Shown piece by piece: positions 1 through 9,412 of a DNA stretch of 64,000 nt (position 1 is the first letter of the stretch; each line of letters starts with the position of its first letter). This stretch comes from Streptomyces sp. NRRL B-24484. Lineage in GTDB: Bacteria > Actinomycetota > Actinomycetes > Streptomycetales > Streptomycetaceae. The DNA lies in contig NZ_JOAI01000050.1 in NCBI RefSeq assembly GCF_000717715.1, forward strand, positions 1 to 64,000, in the 5' to 3' direction. Below the pieces are notes generated by a model. It saw nothing but the letters and a program-made list of their open reading frames with translations. It was not told the origin of the DNA and searched no databases. The translations under genes and the position numbers were made by a program.

Positions 1-192
1 TGACTTTTGGCACGCTGTTGAGTTCTCAAGGAACGGACACTTCCTTCGGACCGCCTTCCAGCGGACCCTCCGGGCGTTTCGCTCTTTCGTGTTACCAGCC
101 TATCAGATCCGAGTCCGTGCTCTTCACCGACTTGCTTTCTTCACTGCCTTGTCGGAACCGGCCTGACGGCCCGTCCGACGTTTCAAACCTTA
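1..192 (-). promoter_or_regulatory. rRNA operon promoter and 16S leader (rRNA gene itself lies beyond base 1)
   Basis: Read on the minus strand, bases 1-40 carry CTTGAGAACTCAACAGCG followed by TGCCAAAAGTCA, the conserved element that precedes 16S rRNA in Streptomyces and relatives and takes part in leader processing or antitermination. A promoter with -10 TAGGCT (97-102) and -35 TGAAGA (121-126), 18 bases apart, lies upstream, and a second -10-like TAAGGT is at 187-192. The structural rRNA is not in the window. The rrn assignment comes from recall of the leader motif; the promoter positions are inferred from matches to the vegetative consensus. Confidence 0.65.
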
Positions 193-405
193 GCCGATCC
201 CCGCTCCGAAAAGCGAATCCGGTGCCAGTCCGAAGTTCAATTCCTATAAACGCGCACGCCGAATTCGCACAGGGCCGCGACAAGACGCGACCCAGCCTGA
301 GCCGGGAAGTGGTGTTTCAAGGGATTGGCCGCTCCGGGACCGTCCGCGCAGACGCGTGTCCGGTGCTCCCTGCCGAGCGACCAGTGAACACTACGCCGGG
401 GCGGC
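193..405. other. Intergenic, no gene seen
   Basis: Between the rRNA promoter region and the end of mmsA. Open frames here are short or antisense and have no recognisable product. A TATAGG at 243-248 (minus strand) could be the -10 of a further rrn promoter, but no convincing -35 was found. Confidence 0.4.
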
Positions 406-1944
<1,539 letters not shown>

Positions 1945-2116
1945 GATCGTCTGCCTCCGAAGTCCCGTGCGGTGTGTGGGCCGCCGGTACGTGGTAACGG
2001 CGCCGCCCGGCTTCGTCCGGACGACGGGATCACGGGGCTCCCGCGCTCGTAATCCAGTCTGCGGACCGTCCGGCCGGGCCTCAACGAGCAGCATGACGGG
2101 GAACGGAGATTCACCC

Positions 2117-2800
2117 TTACAGGTCGTCGGGCTGCTCCGCCTCGACGTCCTCCAGATAGGGGTCGTGCAGTCCTCGGTCGTCCTCGCGGACCTCCATCAG
2201 GTCCAGCCTGAGGTCCTGCGCCCAGGCCTGGGCCCAGGCGGAGCGGGCGGCGTCCGGGTGGACGAGGGCTGCGGCGGACTCCAGCCGGTCGGCGAGCACC
2301 GCCGTCTGGAACTCCTCGTCGAGTGCGCCGGCCAGGGCGAGCAGCTCCCCCTCGGTGAACGGGCCGCTCAGCACGTGCACGGCGGCGAGGTCCTCGGGGA
2401 GGCCCCGGTCGCAGAGGCGGAGCACGGCGAGCGCGGCGGCGTCCGGCAGCGCGACCACGGGGACGGGCGCGCCGGGCAGCAGCACGGCGGGGTGGCGCAG
2501 CGGTTCCTTGCGCAGTTCGATCGCGCAGGGTGCGCCGGTCAGCTGGGTCCGGCGCGGGGTGCCGGGCTGGACGGCGGCGCGGTGGCCGGCCGCGCGGAGG
2601 TGTTCGGCGAGGCCCACGGCGATGTCGGCGAGCGGCGGGCCCTCGGCGGTGACGAGGACGATGCCCGTGGAGCGGGTGGCGGGGAGGCCGTGGGCGGCGA
2701 GCGCGTCGGGGCCGGCGAGGGCGAGGGCGTACCGGAGGCAGAGCGGCTGGGCGGTCTCCAGCAGCCGGAGGTGCTCGTGGGCGAGCGCGCTTGCGGTCAT
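2117..2800 (-). CDS. Conserved actinomycete hypothetical protein
   Basis: A 227-residue Ala/Leu-rich protein with no signal peptide or membrane segment. The layout, with alternating short beta strands and helices and an acidic C-terminus (VREDDRG...DVEAEQPDDL), vaguely recalls nucleotidyltransferase-fold proteins of Streptomyces, but I see no catalytic motif that proves it. No Shine-Dalgarno precedes the ATG. A -10-like CAGACT sits six bases upstream, so the message may be leaderless. It lies upstream of mmsA on the same strand with a 172-base gap, so the two need not be co-transcribed. Function unknown. Confidence 0.7.
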   Translation of the reverse strand: MTASALAHEHLRLLETAQPLCLRYALALAGPDALAAHGLPATRSTGIVLVTAEGPPLADIAVGLAEHLRAAGHRAAVQPGTPRRTQLTGAPCAIELRKEPLRHPAVLLPGAPVPVVALPDAAALAVLRLCDRGLPEDLAAVHVLSGPFTEGELLALAGALDEEFQTAVLADRLESAAALVHPDAARSAWAQAWAQDLRLDLMEVREDDRGLHDPYLEDVEAEQPDDL

Positions 2801-2897
2801 GGGTCCAGTCTGGCGCGGTTCGGCCGCGCGGTGGTCGTGCGGGGACCGTGCGGCGGGTGGGCCGTCGGCTGGTGGGGCGCCCCGGGCGGCGGCCGGT

Positions 2898-3344
2898 TCA
2901 CGGGAGGCCGATGAGGCGCGCGGCGGCGTCGTGGAGGGCGAGTTCGAGTCGGCGGGGGTCGACGAGGCGACCGGTGCCGTCCGGGGGGATCAGCCAGTGG
3001 AGGGAGCGGTCGGTGCCGTCCGGATGGGGGACGGTGAGGGCGGTGCCGTGGCCGAGGGTGCGGATGCCGGAGCCGAGCCAGCCGTCGGCGGTGCCGGTGG
3101 GGACGAGGAAGGCGACGGTGCCGGCGGCGCGGTCCTGGAGGACGGGGCCCGGGCCGGGGAGGCGGGCGAGGGCGTCGAGGGCGGTGCGGCCGAAGGGGCC
3201 GGGGGTCAGGACGGCGTCCCACTGGCGGCCGGCGGGCAGCGGGGCGGGGCGCCGGCCGGTCCGCTCCCAGCTGCGCAGGAAGGCGCGCGGGTCGGGGGCG
3301 GCCGCGGCGAGCCAGGCTGCGGCGGTGCGGGCGGTGGGCGGCAT
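2898..3344 (-). CDS. Conserved hypothetical protein, possibly prim-pol-like fold fragment
   Basis: A 148-residue protein. The ATG at 3344 is preceded by GAGGAG at optimal spacing, so it is preferred over a GTG twelve codons upstream that has no site. The pattern VLQDRAAG...AFLVPTGTADGW then GSGIRTLGHG then HWLIPPDG resembles small Streptomyces proteins related to the N-terminal domain of bifunctional DNA primase/polymerases; the gene at 56747 is another of this general type. No metal-binding triad can be pointed to, so enzymatic activity should not be assumed. It ends 97 bases before the next gene on the strand and may be co-transcribed with it. Confidence 0.6.
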   Translation of the reverse strand: MPPTARTAAAWLAAAAPDPRAFLRSWERTGRRPAPLPAGRQWDAVLTPGPFGRTALDALARLPGPGPVLQDRAAGTVAFLVPTGTADGWLGSGIRTLGHGTALTVPHPDGTDRSLHWLIPPDGTGRLVDPRRLELALHDAAARLIGLP

Positions 3345-3429
3345 CGGGTGCTCCTCGGGGGACGGGTCGGGGTCGCTCACCGGGGAGAGGGCGGTGGGTG
3401 CGGGTTCTTACACGCTTTTCGGCGGTTTC

Positions 3430-3509
3430 GGCCGGTTCGGTTCCCGGCCGGTTCGGTTCCCGGCCGGTTCGGTTCCCGGCCGGTTCGGTTCCCGGCCGGT
3501 TCGGTTCCC
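3430..3509. repeat. Five perfect tandem copies of a 16-bp unit
   Basis: The unit GGCCGGTTCGGTTCCC is repeated without mismatch at 3430-3445, 3446-3461, 3462-3477, 3478-3493 and 3494-3509, with a degenerate partial copy just before it. The unit is not a multiple of three, so it does not look like a protein repeat. It lies about 85 bases upstream of the 2898-3344 gene on the minus strand, where it could affect the promoter or simply be a minisatellite made by replication slippage. Confidence 0.97.
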
Positions 3510-3582
3510 GGTGGCCCCGGCGGGCGGGAGCCAGGGCAGGGGCGGGGCGGTGTGCAGGAACGGGGCCGGGCACGCCGACGCG

Positions 3583-3627
3583 CCGCGGGGCGCACCGGGG
3601 CCGGGTGGCCGGAGGTGCGCCCCGCGG
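3583..3627 (-). terminator. Terminator hairpin after FAD oxidoreductase gene
   Basis: A perfect 14-bp inverted repeat (CCGCGGGGCGCACC, then its complement at 3614-3627) with a 17-base loop, 71 bases past the stop of the gene ending at 3698. There is no U-tract, as usual in Streptomyces. Confidence 0.75.
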
Positions 3628-3697
3628 TGGCCGGCGGTCGGGCCGGCGGTCGGATCAGGCAGGTGGATCAGGCGGTGGGATCAGGCGTCGGTGCCGG

Positions 3698-5092
3698 TCA
3701 GCTGTCGAAGCCGAGGCCGAGGCGGTCGAGGGTGCGCAGCCAGAGGTTGCGTCGGCCGCCGTGGCGGTCGGCGCGGTCGAGCGACCAGCGGGTGAGCTCG
3801 ATGCCGGCCCAGCGGACGGGTTCGGGCGGGAAGGGCAGCGGCTTCTTGCGGACCATCTCCAGTTCGGTGCGTTCGGTGCGTTCGCCGGCGAGGAGGTCGA
3901 GCATGACCTCGGCGCCGAAGCGGGTGGCGCCGACGCCGAGTCCGGTGAAGCCGGCGGCGTAGGCGACGCGGCCGCGGTGGGCGGTGTCGAAGAACGCGGA
4001 GAAGCGGCTGCAGGTGTCGATGGCGCCGCCCCAGGCGTGGGTGAAGCGGGCTCCTTCGAGTTGGGGGAAGGTCTCGAAGAACTGCCGGGAGAGGGTGCGG
4101 AAGGTGTCGGGGCGCTGGTCGTGCTCGGCGCGGACCTTGCCGCCGTAGTGGTAGATGGCGTCGTAGCCGCCCCAGAGGATGCGGTTGTCGGCGGAGAGCC
4201 GGAAGTAGTGGAACTGGTTGGCGCTGTCTCCGAGGCCCTGGCGGCCGCGCCAGCCGATGGCGGCCATCTGCTCGTCGTTGAGGGGTTCGGTCATGAGTGC
4301 GTAGTCGTAGACCGGGACGACGTAGGGGCGGACGCGCTTGAGCAGGGACGGGAAGACGTTGGTGCCTAGGGCGACGCGGTGGGCGAAGACCCGGCCGTAG
4401 GGGGTGCGGACGGCCATGCCGCTGCCGTGCTCGGCGAGGGTGAGGGCCTTGGTGCGCTCGTGGATGCGGACGCCCTGCTTCAGGCAGGCCTCCTTGAGGC
4501 CCCAGGCGAGTTTGGCGGGGTGGACCATGGCGACGCCGTCGCGGTCCCAGAGGCCGCCGAGGAAGGTGGGCGAGTCGACCTCGCGGCGCACCTGGTCGGC
4601 GTCGAGGACGGTGACGTCGAGGCCGTGTTCGGCGAGGGCCTCGGCGACCTCGTGGAGTTCGTCGAGCTGGTGGGGCTCGGTGGCGACGTCGATCTCGCCG
4701 GTGCGTTCCCATTCGCAGTCGAGGTCGTACTGCTTGAGGGTGTTCTCGATGGCGTCGAGGTTGGCGCGGCCGAGTTCTTCGAGGCGGTTCAGTTCGGCGG
4801 GCCAGCGCTGCAGGCCGTTGCCGAAGCCGTGGGTGAGGCTGGCGGCACAGAATCCGCCGTTGCGCCCGGAGGCCGCCCAGCCCACCTCGTCTGCCTCGAC
4901 GAGGACGACGTCCTGCGAGGGGTCGCGTTCCTTGGCGAGGAGCGCCGTCCACAGGCCGGAGTATCCGCCGCCGACGACCAGCAGGTCGCAGGTGGTGTCG
5001 CCGACGAGGGCGGGGAGGGCCTCGGGCCGCCCCGGGTCCTCCAGCCAGAACGAGGTGGGTTTGACGTCACTGAGCGCACGGGCGGAGTCCAT
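3698..5092 (-). CDS. FAD-dependent amine oxidoreductase (gamma-glutamylputrescine oxidase / DAO family)
   Basis: A 464-residue cytosolic flavoprotein. The dinucleotide-binding GGGYSG at residues 41-46, followed by an acidic residue ending the second strand (VLVEAD), and the ASGRNGG stretch are typical of the glycine/D-amino-acid oxidase superfamily, including PuuB-type gamma-glutamylputrescine oxidases and OrdL. The C-terminal VAYAAGFTGLGVGATRFGAEV is the second FAD-contacting segment. It is the last gene of a six-gene operon with potABCD and an aldehyde dehydrogenase, only 71 bases after potC, so an amine substrate derived from polyamines is the natural inference. The exact substrate, putrescine, gamma-glutamylputrescine or another amine, cannot be read from the sequence. 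Confidence 0.85.
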   Translation of the reverse strand: MDSARALSDVKPTSFWLEDPGRPEALPALVGDTTCDLLVVGGGYSGLWTALLAKERDPSQDVVLVEADEVGWAASGRNGGFCAASLTHGFGNGLQRWPAELNRLEELGRANLDAIENTLKQYDLDCEWERTGEIDVATEPHQLDELHEVAEALAEHGLDVTVLDADQVRREVDSPTFLGGLWDRDGVAMVHPAKLAWGLKEACLKQGVRIHERTKALTLAEHGSGMAVRTPYGRVFAHRVALGTNVFPSLLKRVRPYVVPVYDYALMTEPLNDEQMAAIGWRGRQGLGDSANQFHYFRLSADNRILWGGYDAIYHYGGKVRAEHDQRPDTFRTLSRQFFETFPQLEGARFTHAWGGAIDTCSRFSAFFDTAHRGRVAYAAGFTGLGVGATRFGAEVMLDLLAGERTERTELEMVRKKPLPFPPEPVRWAGIELTRWSLDRADRHGGRRNLWLRTLDRLGLGFDS

Positions 5093-5163
5093 GCCGTATC
5101 AGCCGCTTTCTGGTGGTCGTTCGGGCTCTGGTCAGTAGAACGGGGCGGTGGTGTGGCGGTTCA

Positions 5164-5967
5164 TCAGGCGCGGGCCTTCCGGCGGTTGCCGATCCACTGT
5201 CCGGCGACGGTGAGGACGACGGCCGCGACGAACATCGCGGTGCCGATCACGTTGACCTGGACGGGGATGCCGCGCTGCGAGGCGCCCCAGACGAACATCG
5301 GGAAGGTGACGGTCGTGGGGCCGGAGTTGAACTGGGTGATGATGAAGTCGTCGAAGGAGAGGGCGAAGCTGAGCAGCGCGCCGGCGGCGATGCCGGGGGC
5401 GGCGAGCGGCAGGGTGATCTTGAGGAAGGTCTGCACCGGGGTGGCGTAGAGGTCCTGGGCGGCCTGTTCGAGGAGCGGGTCCATGCTCATGACGCGGGCC
5501 TTGACGGCGGTGACCACGAAGCTGAGGCAGAACATGATGTGCGCGATCAGGATCGTGGTGAAGCCGAACGGGATGCGCATGTTGAGGAAGAGCGTGCCGA
5601 GCGAGGCGGCCATGACGACCTCGGGCATGGCCATCGGCAGGAAGATCAGCCCGGTGGTGGCGGAGCGGCCGCGGAAGCGGTAGCGGGCCAGGGCGAAGGC
5701 GACCATGGTGCCGAGGATGGTGGCGCCGGCGGTGGCCGCGAGGGCGAGCTGCAGGCTGAGGACGAGCGAGCCGCACATGTCGGCGACGCCGCAGGGGTCC
5801 GTCCAGGCGTCGGTGGAGAACTGGGCCCACTCGTAGTTGAACTTGCCGGCGGGCTTGTTGAACGAGAAGAGCAGGACGACCAGGTTGGGCAGGACGAGGT
5901 AGGCGAGGGCGAGGACGCCCGCGAGGGTGACGAGGTTGCGGCGCAGCCAGCTGGACACCTTGTTCAT
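5164..5967 (-). CDS. potC: Polyamine ABC transporter permease PotC
   Basis: A 267-residue inner-membrane permease of the PotC/YdcV type, with about six hydrophobic segments beginning with LVTLAGVLALAYLVLPNLVV. The cytoplasmic EAA loop, which docks the ATPase, is seen as EQAAQDLYATPVQTF followed by LPLAAPGIAAG. The ATG overlaps the potB stop by one base (TGATG), indicating translational coupling. With PotA, PotB and PotD it forms an importer for putrescine or spermidine. A larger open frame continues upstream but only reads potB out of frame. Confidence 0.93.
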   Translation of the reverse strand: MNKVSSWLRRNLVTLAGVLALAYLVLPNLVVLLFSFNKPAGKFNYEWAQFSTDAWTDPCGVADMCGSLVLSLQLALAATAGATILGTMVAFALARYRFRGRSATTGLIFLPMAMPEVVMAASLGTLFLNMRIPFGFTTILIAHIMFCLSFVVTAVKARVMSMDPLLEQAAQDLYATPVQTFLKITLPLAAPGIAAGALLSFALSFDDFIITQFNSGPTTVTFPMFVWGASQRGIPVQVNVIGTAMFVAAVVLTVAGQWIGNRRKARA

Positions 5968-6893
5968 CAGACCAGGTCCTCCGTTCCGGCCTTGCGCATG
6001 TAGACCGTCACCACGCCGAGGATCAGGGCCATCAGGATGAAGCTCAGGGCGGCCGCCGTGGGGTAGTCGAGCACGTTGAGGAACTGCTTCTGGATGCCGT
6101 TGCCGACCATCTGCTCGCTGGGGGAGCCGAGCAGCTGGGCGTTGATGTAGTCGCCGGAGGCGGGGATGAAGGTGAGCAGGGTGCCTGCGACGACGCCCGG
6201 CAGGGAGATCGGGAAGGTCACCTTGCGGAAGGTGGTGAAGGGCTTGGCGTAGAGGTCGCCGGCGGCCTCGTGCAGCCTCGGGTCGATCCGCTCCAGCGAG
6301 GTGTAGAGCGGGAGGATCATGAACGGCAGGAAGTTGTACGTCAGGCCGCAGACCACGGCGAGCGGGGTCGCGAGGACGCGGTGGCCGGCGGTGAGACCGA
6401 ACGCGTCGGTGACGTCGAGGACGTGCAGGGCGTTGAGCGCGCCGACCACGTAGCCGCCGTCGGACAGGATGGTCTTCCAGGCGAGGGTGCGGATCAGGAA
6501 GCTGGTGAAGAACGGCGCGATCACCAGGATGAGGATGACGTTGCGCCACCGCTTGCTGGCCTTGAAGGCGATCGTGTACGCGAGCGGGTAGCCGATGGCG
6601 AGGCAGAGCACGGTGGCGGTGGCGGCGTACGCGAAGGAGCGGACGAAGTGCCACTTGTACTCGGTGAAGGCGTCCCAGTAGGTGGCGAAGTGCCAGGTGA
6701 CGCGGAAGCCGTCCTCCAGCGAGCCGGTCTGCAGGGAGGTGGAGCCCTGGTAGACCATCGGCACCGCGAAGAAGACCACGAGCCAGGCGATGCCGGGCAG
6801 CAGCAGCCAGTAGGGGACGAGCTTGCGGCGGGTGCGCCGGGGCGCGGGGGGTGCGGCGTCCTGGAGGGGGGCCGTCTCGGTGGTGGTGGTCAC
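5967..6893 (-). CDS. potB: Polyamine ABC transporter permease PotB
   Basis: A 308-residue permease. A short Thr/Pro-rich cytoplasmic N-terminus and a basic stretch (PRRTRRK) precede the first membrane segment (YWLLLPGIAWLVVFFAVPMV). The EAA loop is EAAGDLYAKPFTTF followed by FPISLPGVVAG. The GTG start overlaps the potA stop by four bases (GTGA), and the stop overlaps potC by one. It is the PotB partner of a PotABCD importer by order and family. Confidence 0.93.
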   Translation of the reverse strand: MTTTTETAPLQDAAPPAPRRTRRKLVPYWLLLPGIAWLVVFFAVPMVYQGSTSLQTGSLEDGFRVTWHFATYWDAFTEYKWHFVRSFAYAATATVLCLAIGYPLAYTIAFKASKRWRNVILILVIAPFFTSFLIRTLAWKTILSDGGYVVGALNALHVLDVTDAFGLTAGHRVLATPLAVVCGLTYNFLPFMILPLYTSLERIDPRLHEAAGDLYAKPFTTFRKVTFPISLPGVVAGTLLTFIPASGDYINAQLLGSPSEQMVGNGIQKQFLNVLDYPTAAALSFILMALILGVVTVYMRKAGTEDLV

Positions 6894-8062
6894 GCGTCCT
6901 CCTCCGCGGTGCCGGCGTCGATCGCCTGGGAGGCGTCGAGCGCGAAGGAGTGGGCGGGGTTCCAGTGGACCTGGACGGTGGCGCCGGGGACGATCCGGCC
7001 GTCGCGCTCCATGTTCTGCTCGAAGACGGCGATGTCCTGGCCGGTGCCGGTGCGGACGGTGTACTGGGTGGAGACGCCGATGAAGCTGGAGTCGACGACG
7101 GTGCCGACCAGGCGGTTGCGGTCCTCGGGGACGTCCGTGGAGGAGTGCGCGATGGTGATCTTCTCGGGGCGGACGCCGAGGTGGACCTTGGTGGCGTCGG
7201 TGGCGCAGCGGGCGCGGGGCACGGCGAGGCGGGTGCCGCCGGCGCTGAGTAGCAGGTCCTCGCCGGAGTTGCCGGTGACCTCGGCGGCGATGAGGTTGGA
7301 CTGGCCGAGGAAGTTGGCGACGAAGGTGGTCGCGGGGTTCTCGTAGAGGTCGGCGGGGGCGCCGAGCTGTTCGATGCGTCCGGCGTTCATCACCGCGATG
7401 GTGTCGGCCATGGTCATGGCCTCCTCCTGGTCGTGGGTGACGTGGACGAAGGTGATGCCGACCTCGGTCTGGATGCGCTTGAGTTCGAGCTGCATCTGGC
7501 GGCGGAGCTTGAGGTCGAGGGCGCCGAGCGGTTCGTCGAGCAGCAGGACCTGGGGGTGGTTGATGAGGGCGCGGGCGACGGCGACGCGCTGCTGCTGGCC
7601 GCCGGAGAGCTGGTGCGGCTTGCGGCGGGCGAGCGGGCCGAGTTCGACCAGCTCCAGCATGTCCTCGACCTGCTTCTTGACGTCCTTCTTGCCGCGGCGG
7701 CGCAGGCCGAAGGCGACGTTCTCGTAGATGTCGAGGTGCGGGAAGAGCGCGTAACTCTGGAAGACGGTGTTGACCGGCCGCTTGTACGGGGGCAGGGCGG
7801 TGACGTCCTGGCCGCCGATGAGGACGGTGCCGGAGGTCGGGTCCTCCAGGCCGGCGATCATGCGCAGGGTGGTGGTCTTGCCGCAGCCGGACGCGCCGAG
7901 CAGGGCGAAGAAGGATCCCTGGGGGATCGTCAGGTCGAGGGGGTGGACGGCGGTGGAGCTGCCGTAGGTCTTGCTGATGCCGGTGAGCCGGACGTCGCCG
8001 CCGGTGGCGGTCCCGGTGGGGCCGGTGGCCGGTGCGGTGGTGTCGGTCGCCTGGTCGGTCAT
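6890..8062 (-). CDS. potA: Polyamine ABC transporter ATP-binding protein PotA
   Basis: A 390-residue ATPase with all import-type motifs intact: Walker A GASGCGKTT, signature LSGGQQQRVAVARAL, Walker B LLLDEPLGALD and the H-loop VTHDQEEA. A C-terminal TOBE-like domain (about residues 270-380) matches the PotA/MalK class. A Thr/Ala/Gly-rich N-terminal tail of about 25 residues precedes the ATPase. It starts 43 bases after potD and overlaps potB, so it is the central gene of the operon. It energises uptake of putrescine/spermidine or a related amine. Confidence 0.95.
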   Translation of the reverse strand: MTDQATDTTAPATGPTGTATGGDVRLTGISKTYGSSTAVHPLDLTIPQGSFFALLGASGCGKTTTLRMIAGLEDPTSGTVLIGGQDVTALPPYKRPVNTVFQSYALFPHLDIYENVAFGLRRRGKKDVKKQVEDMLELVELGPLARRKPHQLSGGQQQRVAVARALINHPQVLLLDEPLGALDLKLRRQMQLELKRIQTEVGITFVHVTHDQEEAMTMADTIAVMNAGRIEQLGAPADLYENPATTFVANFLGQSNLIAAEVTGNSGEDLLLSAGGTRLAVPRARCATDATKVHLGVRPEKITIAHSSTDVPEDRNRLVGTVVDSSFIGVSTQYTVRTGTGQDIAVFEQNMERDGRIVPGATVQVHWNPAHSFALDASQAIDAGTAEEDA

Positions 8063-8105
8063 GGTGCGGGGTCCTATCTCCGAGGCCGGTGGTCGGGGGC
8101 GGTGG

Positions 8106-9365
8106 TCAGGCGCCGATGAGCTTGGAGAACCTGTCCTCGAAGTCGCTCTCCTCGGCCTCGGAGAGGCTGCGGAAGTTGTGGACCTTGGCGGCCATCTCGG
8201 GGGTGGGGACGACCAGGGGGTTGGCGGCCGCGTCGGCGTCGAGCTTGGCGAGTTCGGCCTGCGCGCCGCTGACCGGGGAGACGTAGCCGATGCCGGCGGT
8301 GAGCCGGGCGGCTATCTCGGGCCGGTAGTAGAAGTCGATGAGGCGTTCGGCGTTGTGCTTGTGCTGGGCGCGGGCCGGGATCAGCATGTTGTCGGTCGAC
8401 GCGACGTAGCCGGCCTCCGGGACGACGAACTCGATGTCGGGGTTGTCGGCCTTGAGCTGGATCAGGTCGCCGCCCCAGGCGACGCAGGCGGCGATGTCGC
8501 CGGAGGACAGCTCCTGGCCGTAGTCGTTGCCGGTGAACTTGCGGATCTGCTTGCTGTCGACGCCCTTCTGGAGGCGGGCGATCGCGGCGGCGTAGTCGTC
8601 GGCGGTGAACTTCGCCGGGTCCTTGCCCATGTCGAGCAGGGCCATGCCGATGGTGTCGCGCATCTCCGACAGGAAGGTGACGCGGCCCTTGAGCTCGGGG
8701 TCGTCGAGCAGCTGGGAGACGCTGGTGACGGCCTTCCCCTTGGTCGCCTTCTTGTTGTAGGCGATGACGACCTGGATGCCGGCCCACGGGTAGGAGTAGA
8801 GCCGGCCCGGGTCCCAGTCGGGGGCGCGGAAGCGGGACTCCAGGTTGGTGATCGCGGTGGTGATCCGGGACTGGTCGAGCTTCTGCACCCAGCCGAGGCG
8901 GATCAGCCGGGCGGCCATCCAGTCGGTGAGGACCATGACGTCGCGCCCGGTGTCCTGGCCGGCGGCGAGCTGCGGCTTGACCTTGCCGAAGAACTCGACG
9001 TTGTCGTTGACGTCCTCGGTGTACTTGACCTTGACGCCGGTGGCCGCGGTGAAGGCGTCGAGGGTGCCGTGCTTCTGCTCGTCCTTGGGGTCGACGTCCA
9101 CGTACAGCGGCCAGTTGGAGAAGTTGACGACCTTGTCGCTGTCGGAGAGGTCCTTCGCCGCGGCGTTGGCGGCCTCGCCGGAGCTCCCGGTCGGGCTCTT
9201 CGCCGGCGGGATGCCGCAGGCGGTGAGGGTGCCCGCGCCGGCCGCGAGCGCACCGGCGCGCAGCACCGTCCGGCGGCTGAGGGCGGCGCGGCCGTTGGTG
9301 AGGCTGCGTTCCCAGGCCTTGCGTACCGGCTCCGGCAGGCCGTCGGTGATCTCGTGGAGCTGCAT
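8106..9365 (-). CDS. potD: Polyamine-binding lipoprotein PotD (Tat-type lipoprotein signal)
   Basis: A 419-residue extracytoplasmic binding protein. The long n-region contains the twin arginine at residues 31-32 (SRRTVLRAG), and a lipobox LTAC puts the lipidated cysteine at residue 50, so export by Tat and anchoring as a lipoprotein are expected. The mature part shows the PotD/PotF fold features NFSNWPLYVD near the N-terminus and YPWAGIQVVIAYN in the hinge region. An AGGAGGG lies nine bases before the ATG, which fixes the start. It lies 47 bases after the aldehyde dehydrogenase stop and 43 bases before potA. It delivers putrescine or spermidine to PotBC. Confidence 0.93.
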   Translation of the reverse strand: MQLHEITDGLPEPVRKAWERSLTNGRAALSRRTVLRAGALAAGAGTLTACGIPPAKSPTGSSGEAANAAAKDLSDSDKVVNFSNWPLYVDVDPKDEQKHGTLDAFTAATGVKVKYTEDVNDNVEFFGKVKPQLAAGQDTGRDVMVLTDWMAARLIRLGWVQKLDQSRITTAITNLESRFRAPDWDPGRLYSYPWAGIQVVIAYNKKATKGKAVTSVSQLLDDPELKGRVTFLSEMRDTIGMALLDMGKDPAKFTADDYAAAIARLQKGVDSKQIRKFTGNDYGQELSSGDIAACVAWGGDLIQLKADNPDIEFVVPEAGYVASTDNMLIPARAQHKHNAERLIDFYYRPEIAARLTAGIGYVSPVSGAQAELAKLDADAAANPLVVPTPEMAAKVHNFRSLSEAEESDFEDRFSKLIGA

Positions 9366-9412
9366 GCGGGGACACCCTCCTGATGGGGGCTCGGGCGGGG
9401 GGACGGACGGGG

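Larger units (their letters stand above)
3345..3697. other. Intergenic region with tandem repeat and terminator
   Basis: 353 bases without a gene. It holds the five-copy 16-bp tandem repeat (3430-3509) and the terminator of the FAD oxidoreductase gene (3583-3627), both listed separately. Long open frames crossing the repeat are artefacts of the repeat having no stop codons. Confidence 0.6.

Noticed and set aside
3430..3509. CRISPR array
   Set aside because: Tandem copies are contiguous with no spacers and no cas genes are nearby.
3398..4369. Plus-strand gene from the tandem repeat through the FAD oxidoreductase
   Set aside because: Antisense to the oxidoreductase and initiated in the repeat; no family resemblance.
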